Shown here piece by piece: positions 45,008-54,098 of a DNA stretch of 64,000 bases; position 1 is the first letter of the stretch, and every line of letters begins with the position of its first letter. This DNA is from Halobacteriales archaeon QS_4_69_34 (GTDB lineage: Archaea; Halobacteriota; Halobacteria; Halobacteriales; Halococcaceae): the NCBI GenBank assembly GCA_003021045.1, contig PXRN01000001.1, positions 1 to 64,000 on the forward strand, read 5' to 3'. The position numbers were made by a program, and so were the translations under genes. Below the pieces are notes generated by a model. That model was not told the DNA's origin and searched no databases. It saw only the letters and a list, made by a program, of their open reading frames with translations.

Positions 45008-45871
45008 CTACGCGCCCAAAAACTGTCCGACGACGCGGTTGAACCGCTCGGGGTGCTCGCGCGAGGACCAGTGGCCGCAGCTCTCGAAGGGGACCAACCG
45101 GCCGTCGGGGAGTCGCTCGCTCGCGCGCTCGGACCACGCGACCGGGAAGATGGGGTCCTGGTTGCCGTGGATCAGGAGCGTCGGCACGTCGAGTTCGTCG
45201 AGCCGGTCGAGATAACAGGTTTTCAGCCCACATGGTCGAAACTCGTCGCGCTGCCAGCTGCCGAGCGTGCGCGCCACGGCCGGGTCCGTGACCGTCCGGC
45301 GGACGTCCGCGACGAACTCAGGGTCGGGATCGACGGCCATGCTGGCGAGCCCGCCCGCGACGGTCGCGGGATTTGCGCCGAGGTTCGCACCGAGCACCGA
45401 GTCGAAAAACGGCGTCCGCAGGAGGAAGTACCCCGGAATTCGCCACGGCGCGTCCCGGCCCAACCCGTGACTGGAGGCGAGGACGAGCGCCGCGGCGCGG
45501 CCCCCCTCGAGGAGGTGGCCCATCGCCACCGCACCACCCATCGACGTGCCCACGAGGCTCGCTCCGTCGAGATCGAGTGCGTCGAGAAACTCACGGAGGA
45601 CGCTCACGAAGTACTCGGTCGTGTACTCGCGCTCGGGCTTGTCGCTCTCGCCGTGGCCCGGGAAGTCGGGCGCGAGTACCCGGCGATCGCGGGCGAGCCC
45701 CGGCAGGGCGTAGCGCCACGAGACGGCCGCCGCGTCGAGCCCGATGCCGTGCAACAGGACGACCGGCGGCCCCTCGCCGGCCTCTAAGTACCGCAGTTCG
45801 ACGGGGTCGGCCCCCCCGACCTCGATTTCGATTCGCCGCGAGGCGACGCCGGATTCCAGTGTACTACTCAC
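45008..45871 (-). CDS. alpha/beta hydrolase
   Basis: A GTG at 45871 (VSSTLESGVASRRIEIEVGG) gives 287 residues; another GTG at 45967 overlaps the cgi121 stop (GTGA) but adds 32 residues of poor composition. The fold is clear: VVLLHGIGLDAAAVSW (oxyanion hole), DFPGHGESDKP, nucleophile elbow LVGTSMGGAVAMG, LLIHGNQDPIFPV (acid) and SCGHWSSREHP (His). It could be an esterase, epoxide hydrolase or C-C hydrolase. It is the last gene of the hel308-cgi121 strand and converges on the Amt-GlnK gene across the copy B element. Confidence 0.85.
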   Translation of the reverse strand: MSSTLESGVASRRIEIEVGGADPVELRYLEAGEGPPVVLLHGIGLDAAAVSWRYALPGLARDRRVLAPDFPGHGESDKPEREYTTEYFVSVLREFLDALDLDGASLVGTSMGGAVAMGHLLEGGRAAALVLASSHGLGRDAPWRIPGYFLLRTPFFDSVLGANLGANPATVAGGLASMAVDPDPEFVADVRRTVTDPAVARTLGSWQRDEFRPCGLKTCYLDRLDELDVPTLLIHGNQDPIFPVAWSERASERLPDGRLVPFESCGHWSSREHPERFNRVVGQFLGA

Positions 45872-45963
45872 GGTGTCGCTCCGTGCGACCGTCGCATGAC
45901 TCTTCGGAAACTCGTCCGACTGGAACGCGGAAACGAGAGAGCGACGCGGACCGAACGTGGCCG

Positions 45964-46575
45964 TCACTTCTCGATGTCGAGCAGTGCGACCCGCTCGGCC
46001 ACCAGCGCGCCGAGGCCCGCGTCGGTGGCCGCCACCTCCGCGTCGGTGATGTCGAAGAACGCCTGGACGCGGTGCTCGTCGTACTCGCCGAGCGTTTCGG
46101 CGGGCTCGATCAGCGCCTCGGTCGCGGCCGCGGTGGCCCGCTCGTCGGCGTCGTGCGCGTCGGGTTCGGCGTCGACCAGCACCACCACCCGGTTTTCGCC
46201 CGCACCGACGCCCATCTCGAGTGCGCGGTCGATCTGGCGGCGGCCGGCCGCATAGAGCAGGACCTCGACGGCGCGTTCGCGCGCTACGGCCTCGCCGCGC
46301 TCGCGTGCGCGATCGGCGAGCGCGACGGCGCGTTCGAGGTGAACCTGCCCGACGACGTAGCGTGCGTCGAACGCCTGGACGGTGCAGCCGTGTGCCGTCC
46401 CTACTTCGTCGAGCCGCTCGACGAACGCTTCGACGTTCTCGAAGGCCACCCGGTTTGCCGCCGAGCCGTCGGTCCGGTCGGCCGCGCTCTCCGATTTCGC
46501 CTCGCCGCGGTCGTCGCCGCTACCGGTGTCGTCGCCCTCGCCGCCGATCGTCACCCGACCCCCGACCAGCTCCAT
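45964..46575 (-). CDS. cgi121: KEOPS complex subunit Cgi121
   Basis: The protein has 203 residues. After an acidic Gly/Asp spacer (10-40), the Cgi121 fold has VQAFDARYVVGQVHLERAVA, ERAVEVLLYAAGRRQIDRAL (the tRNA-contacting region) and VRAFFDITDAE-like HRVQAFFDITDAEVAATDAG. KEOPS adds threonylcarbamoyl to A37 of tRNAs, and Cgi121 recruits tRNA to the Bud32-Kae1 core. Its ATG shares bases with the hel308 stop (TGATG), a coupling conserved in haloarchaea between a repair helicase and a tRNA-modification subunit. The acidic insert is longer than usual. Confidence 0.88.
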   Translation of the reverse strand: MELVGGRVTIGGEGDDTGSGDDRGEAKSESAADRTDGSAANRVAFENVEAFVERLDEVGTAHGCTVQAFDARYVVGQVHLERAVALADRARERGEAVARERAVEVLLYAAGRRQIDRALEMGVGAGENRVVVLVDAEPDAHDADERATAAATEALIEPAETLGEYDEHRVQAFFDITDAEVAATDAGLGALVAERVALLDIEK

Positions 46576-48875
46576 CAGAACTCACCGAGGTTCGACTGGT
46601 CTTCGGTGTCGGCGTCGCCCCCGGTCGCACCGTCGCTCCCGTCTCCGCCGTCGGCACCGCTTCCGCCGCGCCAGCCGCCGACGCCCGCTGCCGCGGCGGC
46701 CGCTGTGTCCGGCTCGACGCCCGCCATCGAGGCGTCCTCCCGGCCGGCGTTCTCGAGGACGTTCTCGGCGGTTTTACGCCGCCCGCGCAGCGCGGCGAGG
46801 ACGACCCCCTTCTCGGCGTCGCGGAGCTCCGCGCGCGTCTCGATGCCGGCTCCGAACAGTCGGCGGGCGCGCTTGCGTCCGACGCCGCGTACGCCCGTCA
46901 GATCCATCAGCTCCGCACGGACGCCGTACTCGACGCGCTTTCGGGCCTCCCTGACCGCTGGGGCCCACTCGACGTCGAGTTCGCCGGCGAGGCGCTCGGC
47001 GGCCCCGAGCAGCCACTCGGCGGTGTCGACCTTCCCGCGCACGTCGCCCGGACCCACCCCGTACCGGTCGGTGATGCGGTCCTCGTCGACCTCCTCGGCC
47101 CAGTCTTCGAGTAGCCGCGCGGTCTTCAGCGCCGAGAGCCAGTCCTCGAACCGCTCGTCCTCGAACTCGCTGGGCATCGCGCCGAGGAACTCCTCCTCGC
47201 GCTCGTAGGCCAGCATCGTGTACTCCTCGCGGTCGCCCGAGCGGAGGTAGAGTTCGTACATGTCCGGCGTGCGGCTCACGAGGTGATACAGCCCGAGCGG
47301 ACTCGGACGCTCCGTGGCCGCACGGAGCCCGTCGATTATCTCGGCGGCGCTCATCGGGTCGAGATAGAGCCGCGAGACGGTGTGGCCGAGCGCGGTCGCT
47401 TGCAACTCCTCCCCGTCGCGCTCCAAGAACTCGTTGGCCGCCAGGTAATCGAGCACGTCGTCGGTGACCCGCTCCAGGCGTCCGGCCTCGGTCGTCTGGA
47501 CGGCGTACAGCGTCCGGTCGAGGAACTCAAGGAGACTCGACCGCGAGTCCGCGAACCCGGAGGCGACGGTGGCGAGGACGTGCGTCCGCAGGGCGGGTTC
47601 GGCGGCGAGCTTCGAGCGCACGGGCTCGGGTTCGGTCCAAATATACCTTTCGAAAAGCTCGTCGAGCTCGTCGTGGCTGCTGGCGAGCAAGAGCGCCTCC
47701 CCGTACGGATCGAGCCCGGGTCGACCCGCGCGGCCGCACATCTGGTGGACCTCCAGGGTCGAGAGGGGCTGCATTCCGCCGACGTCGCCCGAGTAGCGCC
47801 GCCAGTCCCGCACGATCACCCGCCGACTCGGCGTGTTCACCCCGGCGGCGAGGGTCGGCGTCGCACACACCGTCTTGAGGCGGCGCTCGCGGAAGGCGTC
47901 CTCGACGAGCGCCCTGTGGTCGCTCGCGAGTCCTGCATGGTGAAAGGCAGCTCCCTGCTCCACTGCGGCGGCGAGGTCCTCGCTGGTCTCGGTGTCGCTC
48001 ACGTCCCTGATCTCCGCGGCCACGTCGGCCAGCCGGCGGCGCTCCTCGCTCGTCAGGAACTCCTCCACCGTTCCTCCGAGTCGCTTCGCGGCCGCCTCGG
48101 CGTTGCGCCGGGAGTTGACGAACACGAGCGTCGAGCCCTCGTCGGCGAGCGTGTCCCGCACGATGGCGGCCGTCGGGCGCTCGCCGTCCCCCGTGGGGAG
48201 CGCGCGCTGGCTGCCGTCTTCGAGGTGGAGGGCCTGCCCGTAGTGGACGCCCCGTTTCAGCTCGATCGGTCGCCAGTCCGAATCGACGAGCGCGCCGTCG
48301 AGCCACTCCGCGAGGAGCTCGGGATTGCCGATCGTGGCCGACAGGGCCACCACTTGGAGGCCGGGGTTGCACTGGCGGAGTTTGGCGAGGGTGACTTCGA
48401 GCGTCGGCCCCCGGCCGGCGTCGTCGACGAGGTGGATCTCGTCCGCGACGACACAGGAGAGCTCGTCGATCCACGGCGCGCCGTTTCTCACGAGCGAGTC
48501 GACCTTCTCGCTCGTGGCGACGATCACGTCACAGCTCGCCAGCCAGCGCTCCTCGGACTCGTAGTTGCCAGTCGAGACCCCGATCGAGAGCCCGTGCTCC
48601 TCGTACTCCTCGAACGCCGCGCGCTTCTCGCCGGCGAGCGCGCGCAGCGGGACGACGTAGAGCGCCGTCCCGCCGCGTGCGATGCTGGCGAGCATGGCGA
48701 GCTCGGCGACGAGGGTCTTGCCGCTCGCGGTGGGAACGCTGGCGACGAGGCTCTCGCCTTCGGTGACGCCCGCCGCGACGGCCTCGGCCTGTGGCGGGTA
48801 GAGCGACTCGACGCCGCGCTCGTGTAAGTGCTCGGGCAGCCACTCGGGCACCCCCGAGAGCTCCGCGACGTTCAT
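46575..48875 (-). CDS. hel308: ATP-dependent DNA helicase Hel308
   Basis: ATG 48875 ([20 protein letters not shown]) gives 766 residues. Superfamily 2 motifs are Q-motif YPPQAEAV, Walker A VPTASGKT (47-54), DEIH (145-148), [13 protein letters not shown], and motif [19 protein letters not shown]. The ratchet domain and C-terminal helix-hairpin-helix ([20 protein letters not shown]) follow, then a haloarchaeal Gly/Asp tail ending NLGEF with a possible RPA/PCNA-contacting end. It unwinds 3-prime to 5-prime at stalled forks. No signs of decay; large genes like this one are frameshift-free, unlike the accessory patches. Confidence 0.96.
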   Translation of the reverse strand: MNVAELSGVPEWLPEHLHERGVESLYPPQAEAVAAGVTEGESLVASVPTASGKTLVAELAMLASIARGGTALYVVPLRALAGEKRAAFEEYEEHGLSIGVSTGNYESEERWLASCDVIVATSEKVDSLVRNGAPWIDELSCVVADEIHLVDDAGRGPTLEVTLAKLRQCNPGLQVVALSATIGNPELLAEWLDGALVDSDWRPIELKRGVHYGQALHLEDGSQRALPTGDGERPTAAIVRDTLADEGSTLVFVNSRRNAEAAAKRLGGTVEEFLTSEERRRLADVAAEIRDVSDTETSEDLAAAVEQGAAFHHAGLASDHRALVEDAFRERRLKTVCATPTLAAGVNTPSRRVIVRDWRRYSGDVGGMQPLSTLEVHQMCGRAGRPGLDPYGEALLLASSHDELDELFERYIWTEPEPVRSKLAAEPALRTHVLATVASGFADSRSSLLEFLDRTLYAVQTTEAGRLERVTDDVLDYLAANEFLERDGEELQATALGHTVSRLYLDPMSAAEIIDGLRAATERPSPLGLYHLVSRTPDMYELYLRSGDREEYTMLAYEREEEFLGAMPSEFEDERFEDWLSALKTARLLEDWAEEVDEDRITDRYGVGPGDVRGKVDTAEWLLGAAERLAGELDVEWAPAVREARKRVEYGVRAELMDLTGVRGVGRKRARRLFGAGIETRAELRDAEKGVVLAALRGRRKTAENVLENAGREDASMAGVEPDTAAAAAAGVGGWRGGSGADGGDGSDGATGGDADTEDQSNLGEF

Positions 48876-49175
48876 TGGCCCGTCTTTGCCCGTTCCGCGG
48901 TTTAACCTGTCGTCCTCCGCGGCGGAACTGATCGCGGTCGCTCTCGCAGCGTCGCAGGACTCTTCCGGGCGCTTCGTTCGGGTTCGAGGGTGTCGGGCCG
49001 CTGTGCCGACCGCGAGTGCCGACAACAGACGAGCGACCGGGCCGCACCCGCCGTGGGCCAGCCACACTGTACCGCCCGCGTCCACACGTTCGGCGCGTTT
49101 CACGCTCACACCGCTCGTCACCCGACTCGCCGGCCCGTCCGTCACGCCTATGACGCGTCCCGACCGACTCCGGGT

Positions 49176-49421
49176 ATGCACGTCGAGTACGACCGGGACA
49201 CCTGCATCGGGATGTTCCAGTGTGTCGCCGAGTGGGAGGGCTTCGAGCGCGACGAGGACGCCGGTAAGGCAGTCCTCGTCAACGGCGAGGAGCGCGAGAG
49301 CGGCCGGTTCGTCCGCGAGGTGCCCGGCGAGGAAGAACTCGACGCGAAGTTCGCCGCCCGGGTCTGTCCCGTCGACGCCATCGCGGTCTACGACGACGAG
49401 GGCGAGCAGCTGATCCCATAA
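49176..49421 (+). CDS. small ferredoxin-like protein with three cysteines
   Basis: ATG 49176 ([16 protein letters not shown]) gives 81 residues. The cluster motif is C10-x2-M13-x2-C16 with C64 in RVCPVDAIA, so the middle Cys of the usual CxxCxxC...CP signature is replaced by Met. Such proteins carry a 3Fe-4S or a labile 4Fe-4S cluster and act as single-electron carriers. A 30-residue insertion between the halves is acidic. It stands alone and diverges from hel308 across about 300 bases (48876-49175) in which I see no gene. Confidence 0.85.
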   Translation: MHVEYDRDTCIGMFQCVAEWEGFERDEDAGKAVLVNGEERESGRFVREVPGEEELDAKFAARVCPVDAIAVYDDEGEQLIP

Positions 49422-49680
49422 GGTGGGACGGTCGATCCGGACGCCGAGACCGGGCTGGGCGGCGTGCTCGACGCTCGAGGGGGGCTCGCGGTGCTTGTAT
49501 TCTTCGCGTTTTGCGGTCCCGGCGCTGATCGGCGGCTGTCACTCGAAAGCTCCGGGTTTTCGGCACCGACCGCCGTGTTCGTCCTCGCCGCGGCGGAGCG
49601 GGTCGCGGCGTTCGGGATCGCGGTAGTCCGCCGCGGGCGCGAGTCGGACGCGGCGAGCACGCCCGACGAGGCGTGGCGCT

Positions 49681-49863
49681 CTAACTCCGTTCGAGCGTCC
49701 GGTGGAGCGCGATCCCGAGGCCGAGAAACAGCGCCGCCAGCACGGCGCGGACGACGAACGCGCCGGGGCTACCCGCCGCGAGCCCGGCGACGGCGAAACC
49801 GAGGAATACGAACGCGACGATGACGTGTGCGGCGAGGACGAGCCCGGGAGCGTCGGCGTTCAT
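49681..49863 (-). CDS. small two-helix membrane protein
   Basis: ATG 49863 (MNADAPGLVLAAHVIVAFVF) gives 60 residues, with two hydrophobic helices (8-28 and 36-54) separated by SPGAF, and an Arg/Glu end RTLERS. It lies about 80 bases downstream of bop on the same strand and may belong to that transcript. Small hydrophobic partners of bacteriorhodopsin are known in Halobacterium, but this one has no recognisable similarity by eye. The 259 bases from 49422 to 49680 hold a hydrophobic open frame on the plus strand that I do not trust. Confidence 0.55.
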   Translation of the reverse strand: MNADAPGLVLAAHVIVAFVFLGFAVAGLAAGSPGAFVVRAVLAALFLGLGIALHRTLERS

Positions 49864-49942
49864 GCCTGCGGTAGCGACCCGCGGGAGAAAACTCCGGCGA
49901 CGGGACCGCCGGCCAGCGTGCCGGGCGGCCGTCGTGGCCGCC

Positions 49943-50752
49943 TCAGTCGTCGGCGGTCGCGGCCGCGCTGCTCGTCTCCGGGGCTCCCTCGATCGAGCCC
50001 AGTCCCTGCAGCAGGATGAACCCGAAGCCGACCTTCGCCGAGAGGTCGAGCACCATGAACAGGGCCGTCTCGACGTACAGCGAGACGATGCCGAGCCCCT
50101 CGGTGCCGAGGAGCCACAGGACCGGGTAGGCAATCCACAGTACGACGAGGATGCCACGCAGCCGGCTGAACAGCGATCCGGCGCTGCTCCGGTCGGCCTT
50201 CCGGGCGAGCTCGCCGAACAGGAAATACAGCAACACGAGCAGGAAGGCGGTGCTGACGCCCCACCAGACGAGTCGCTGGGCACCCGCGCTCAGGACGCCG
50301 CCCTCGCCGCCGGTCAGCGTGGCGAGCGCGCCAGTGCCGATCATCGCCACGTCGAGCCCGACGAGCGTCGCTATCTCGTTGCGGTTGGCCCCGACGAGCA
50401 GCGCCAAGTCCATCAGCAACAGCGGCGTCGTGAACAGCCAGTCGGTGTACCGCGCCCAGTAGATCGTCAGGGTCTCGCCGGCGACGCTCACGCCGGTGAC
50501 GCCGAAGCCAAGCGCCATGGAGAGATACATCGTGAAGGCTATCGCCGGGATGAAGATCGTGATGATGTAGTGCTCCTGCCGGCGCGGATCGCGCTCGCCC
50601 CAGCCCATGCCGATGAACGCGAGCATCCCGAGGAACATCCCGGCCGTGCCGAGCCACAGCCAGAGCGACTCGCTGCCGACCTCGACGGTCTCCTGCTGGA
50701 GCAGTACGCCGATCCATCCGATCGTTCCGTGGCCGATGGTCGGTATCGTCAT
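49943..50752 (-). CDS. bop: bacteriorhodopsin, light-driven proton pump
   Basis: The protein has 269 residues with seven helices. All pump residues of Halobacterium bacteriorhodopsin are present: R101 (R82), D104 (D85) in [17 protein letters not shown]115 (D96), E218 and E229 (E194/E204, proton release), D236 (D212) and the retinal lysine K240 (K216) in [11 protein letters not shown]112 at the colour-tuning L93 site predicts green absorption. A signal-like N-terminus of about 15 residues precedes helix A. The expected activity is outward proton transport, so it is neither halorhodopsin nor a sensory rhodopsin. The UAS and TATA box lie directly upstream. Confidence 0.96.
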   Translation of the reverse strand: MTIPTIGHGTIGWIGVLLQQETVEVGSESLWLWLGTAGMFLGMLAFIGMGWGERDPRRQEHYIITIFIPAIAFTMYLSMALGFGVTGVSVAGETLTIYWARYTDWLFTTPLLLMDLALLVGANRNEIATLVGLDVAMIGTGALATLTGGEGGVLSAGAQRLVWWGVSTAFLLVLLYFLFGELARKADRSSAGSLFSRLRGILVVLWIAYPVLWLLGTEGLGIVSLYVETALFMVLDLSAKVGFGFILLQGLGSIEGAPETSSAAATADD

Positions 50753-50782
50753 GATCCAACGTGTCCGTTCGGGCGGATCGGA

Positions 50783-50809
50783 TAAAAGGAGTATACCCGA
50801 CTAGTTAGG
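50783..50809 (-). promoter_or_regulatory. bop promoter: Bat-type UAS and TATA box
   Basis: The plus-strand sequence ACCCGACTAGTTAGG (50795-50809) fits the ACTAGTT-centred upstream activator sequence of the Halobacterium bop regulon. The minus-strand TATA box TTTTAT (50783-50788) follows, about 34 bases before the bop ATG at 50752, implying a leader of only a few bases. The UAS covers the stop codon of bat (TAA at 50805-50807). Confidence 0.8.
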
Positions 50810-52824
50810 CATCGGCCGCCGTTTCGAAGAACGTCGCGACGAGCTTCCGCTCGGCCGCTCGGAGGTGCTGATGGAACGTCGAGCGCGAGACTCCCATCGA
50901 GGCCGCCAGTTCGTCGCCGGTCATCCGGCGTGGCCGCTCGAAGAAGCCCGCGAGGTGAGCGCGCTGGAGCGCGGTCCGCTGTCTGTCGGTGAGCCGGTCG
51001 GCGAGCGCGGCGGCGGCCTCCCGCTCGGTCCTGGCCGGCCGCTCGCGCTCGTGGTAGCCGACGAGCTCGACTCCGGCGTAGTGCTCGTCGAGCGCCGCGA
51101 CCAGCGCCCGCGCGTCAGCCTCGCGCGCGAGCTCGACGCGGAGGCGAGCCCCGTCGGGATCGGCGACGATCGACTCGGTGGTCGCCCCCCACTCGGCCAG
51201 CATCGTGACGACCGAGGAGCCGGCGACGTCACATTCGATCAGACGGACGTCGCCGTGGTCGGCGACGATCGCCGCGCCATCGAGGTCGGCACACTCCTCG
51301 GCGGCCGCAAGCACGGCCGCCGCCGGTGCGCCCTCGGCGGTAAAGAAGACGAGCGACGAGCCGTCCTCCCGGGCGAGTGACCCACCGTACTCCAGCCGGC
51401 AGCCGGCGCGCTCGGCGATCGAAACGAAAAACGCCTCGGGGTCTCCGAGCGCGAGTTCGAGCTCGACGACGTCGTCGGCAACGAGCACCCGACGGCTCTC
51501 GGCGGCGTCAATGCCGGCGGCGACCGTCCGCCCCATCGCTTCGAGGACGGCCCGCTCGTGGACGTCGAACGCGTCCGATCGCGCCGCGTGCACGCACAGC
51601 ACGCCGTAGCAGCTGTCCCGGCAGACGAGCGGGACCGCGGCCGTCGCCGGCCAGCCCTGCCACGCGGCTCGGTCGGCGTCCGCCGGGCCCGCGCCCCCCG
51701 GGCCGTCCGCATCGCCCGCATCGGCGGTTCCGCTCCGGGCCACGCGAAGTTCGCGTGAATCCAGCGCCCGCGCGATCGCAGTCGTCCCGTCGCCGCCGAT
51801 CGTTCGGTCGCCGTCGAGCGCGACCGTGATCCGGTCGTCGGCCGGTTCGTCCTCGCCCGCTCCCGTAGCGCTGCCGCCCCGTGTGCGCTCGGTGACCCGC
51901 TCGGCGGCTACCTCGCGCTCGCCGATCCACGCGAACGCGTAGGGCTCGCTCGCCGTCAACCGCTCACACACCGCGTCTTCGAGCTCGCCGCGTACCGTCG
52001 CCTGCACCACCGCTTCCGTGACCTCGCGGACGACCCCGTTGATCCGCTCCAAGAGGCGTTCGAGCGTCGCCCGCTCGGCCTCGGCCGCGGCGGCCGCGCG
52101 TTCGGCGGCGGCCTCCGCGCGCTTCCGGTTGGTGATGTCCGTCTGGAAGCCGACGAAGTGAGTGAGTGTCCCCTCGTCGTCACGGATCGGCGCGATGTCG
52201 ACCGCATTCCAGAAGAGCTCGCCGTCCCGCCGGTAGTTGCGCAGCTCGACCGAGACCGGCTCCCCGGCGTTGATCGCCTCGCGCATGGCCGCGACGGTCG
52301 CGGGGTCGGAGCCCTCGCCCTGGAGAAACCGGCAGTTTCGTCCGATCGACGCCGACCGCGGGTAGCCGGTCAGCTCCTCGAACGCGTCGTTGACGTAGAC
52401 CATCGGGTTGTCTGGCAGGGCGGGGTCCGAGATCGTGATTCCCACCGGGGCCGCGTCCATCGCGCGTTCCTTCAGTCGGAGGGCCGCCGCCATTCCGCCC
52501 CCGGTGCCGTGTTCGCCGTCGCCCCCGGCCCGGTCCGCTCGATCCGTGGCGGCCGCCGCCCGCACGCGCTCGGCCAGTTCGTCCCGGCCGCCGTCCTCCC
52601 GCCGGACGTAGTCGGTGACGCCGGCGGCGATCGCCTCGCTCGCGATCCGCTCGCTTCCTGCAGCGGTATAGAGCACGAACGGGAGGCCCGGATGCTCGGC
52701 CCGCACCGCCCGCAGGAGCTCGATCCCGTCGGCGTCGGCCAGCCGGTAGGCGCTCACGACGCAGTCCGGCGGGGGGGCCGGTGACGTACAACACGTGGAG
52801 CGGTCCGCCCCCCGGAACACTCAT
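50805..52824 (-). pseudogene. bat: Bat: bacterio-opsin activator with damaged receiver domain
   Basis: Most of the protein is intact in one frame. It has a receiver-like remnant (DCVVSAYRLADADGIELLRA, LPFVLYTAAGSERIASEAIA), a PAS domain of LOV-like sequence (NDAFEELTGYPRSASIGRNC, RFLQGEGSDPATVAAMREAI), a GAF domain (about 260-430), a bacterio-opsin-activator-specific region and the HTH-10 domain (LTDRQRTALQRAHLAGFFER, MGVSRSTFHQHLRAAERKL). The likely start ATG at 52824 (MSVPGGGPLHVLYVTG) is out of frame with this, through the G7 run 52771-52777. Even with one base removed, the receiver would lack about 40 residues including its first acidic cluster. The PAS cysteine NCRFLQG matches flavin LOV sensors. 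A shorter protein from a later start could still work. Confidence 0.85.
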
Positions 52825-53174
52825 GATCGGCCGTTCGGCCTCCCTCCCCAAGTACCCTCGCCACGGACGCTCGCTCCCACTCGCTTCCTGTCCTCCCTTC
52901 ATCCGCTGTCGTGGTCCCGGTACGTATTCGGCTCCCTGTCGTGGTTTCGGTGACCCGGCCGGCCCGCGACTCCGTCGTTCGGCCCCGCGAGATCCTCCGT
53001 TCGGCTGCCGGATTGTCAGTCGGTCCGTCGCCGGCCGCGTGATGGCTTCCGACCGGCCAGTCGCTCTCCCGGACGGCCCGGCCGGTCCGATCGCCGGAAC
53101 CCGAAACGGCATGACCGATCGAGCAAAACCGGGAAGGGACCGCCGTCCAACCGCATCGGGCGAGGGCTTGAGTC

Positions 53175-54098
53175 ATGCCACCGCTGACCTACGTGGGCTT
53201 CCTGCTCGTCGTGTTCGTCCCGCCGATCGTCGGGCTGGCGGCCGCGACGTGGCACACCGAACGGCCGCCGCGGTCGAGCCTCGGGATCGCGCTGCTGGTG
53301 GCGCTCGCCGTGGCCTACACGACGCCGTGGGACAACTACCTGATCGCCCGCGAGGTCTGGAGTTACGGCCCCGGCGTCGTCGCCGCCCGGCTCGGCTACA
53401 CGCCCCTCGGCGAGTACGCTTTCTTCGTCCTTCAGACGGTACTCGTGGGGCTGTGGTTCCACCGGCTCGCGCCCGCCCGGACCGTCGCCTTCCTTCCCGC
53501 GGGCGGGACCCGTCGCCGACCGTCGCACCACGCCGGAACACGGCGAACTCCCGACGCCGCCCGCGGCCGCGGCTCGCGCGGTCGGTCGGCCGCCCCGCGG
53601 GACTTCGTGACCGCCCGGTCGGTCCCCGCGCGCTCGCGGCTCGGCGGCGCGGTCGTGTGGCTCGCGCTCGCGGCCGCGGGCGGGTGGCTGCTCGCAACCT
53701 CCGGTGGCTTCTACCTCGGCGCGATCCTTGCGTGGGCCGGGCCCGTCCTCGCGCTCCAATGGGCGGTCGGCGGCCCGGCCCTCGTGGCCCACCGGCGGCT
53801 CGTCGCCCTCGGGACGGTGGTCCCGGCGCTGTATCTGTCGCTTGCCGACCGGTTCGCTATCGCGCTCGGCCTCTGGACGATCGCGCCGGCACACTCGACC
53901 GGCATCGCCCTCGGCGGACTACCGATCGAGGAGGCAGTCTTCTTCCTACTGACGAGCCTGCTCGTCGTGCAGGGTCTCCTGCTTTTCCACTGGCTGCTCG
54001 CGCGGATCGATGCCGGGACGCTTCCGGACGTGCGCTCGGGGGTCGCCGCGGTGGGACGGCGCGTCGACACGGGATGGGTGAGCGAGCGATGGCGCTGA
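53175..54098 (+). CDS. crtY: lycopene beta-cyclase, heterodimer-type fused (CrtY, archaeal)
   Basis: The protein has 307 residues with seven or eight helices from two CarR/crtYcd repeats. Motifs are TPWDNYLIAREVWSYG and YTPLGEYAFFVLQT in the first half and LPIEEAVFFLLTSLLVVQG in the second. A basic, Arg/Pro/Ser-rich insertion (about 110-155) separates the halves. It cyclises lycopene to beta-carotene. The downstream carotene-dioxygenase gene starts inside its last codons, and bop/bat lie upstream on the other strand. Confidence 0.9.
   Translation: MPPLTYVGFLLVVFVPPIVGLAAATWHTERPPRSSLGIALLVALAVAYTTPWDNYLIAREVWSYGPGVVAARLGYTPLGEYAFFVLQTVLVGLWFHRLAPARTVAFLPAGGTRRRPSHHAGTRRTPDAARGRGSRGRSAAPRDFVTARSVPARSRLGGAVVWLALAAAGGWLLATSGGFYLGAILAWAGPVLALQWAVGGPALVAHRRLVALGTVVPALYLSLADRFAIALGLWTIAPAHSTGIALGGLPIEEAVFFLLTSLLVVQGLLLFHWLLARIDAGTLPDVRSGVAAVGRRVDTGWVSERWR

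Noticed and set aside
46221-47114. 297-residue plus-strand ORF inside hel308/cgi121
   Set aside because: Antisense frame; hel308 and cgi121 are strongly supported by motifs and overlap.
49464-49823. Hydrophobic plus-strand ORF (FVLAAAERVAAFGIAV)
   Set aside because: Crosses the small membrane protein gene on the other strand and has no plausible start, promoter or end.
49943-50752. Halorhodopsin or sensory rhodopsin
   Set aside because: D104 and D115 are both Asp; halorhodopsin has Thr at the first, sensory rhodopsins lack the carboxylate at the second and have transducer genes beside them.
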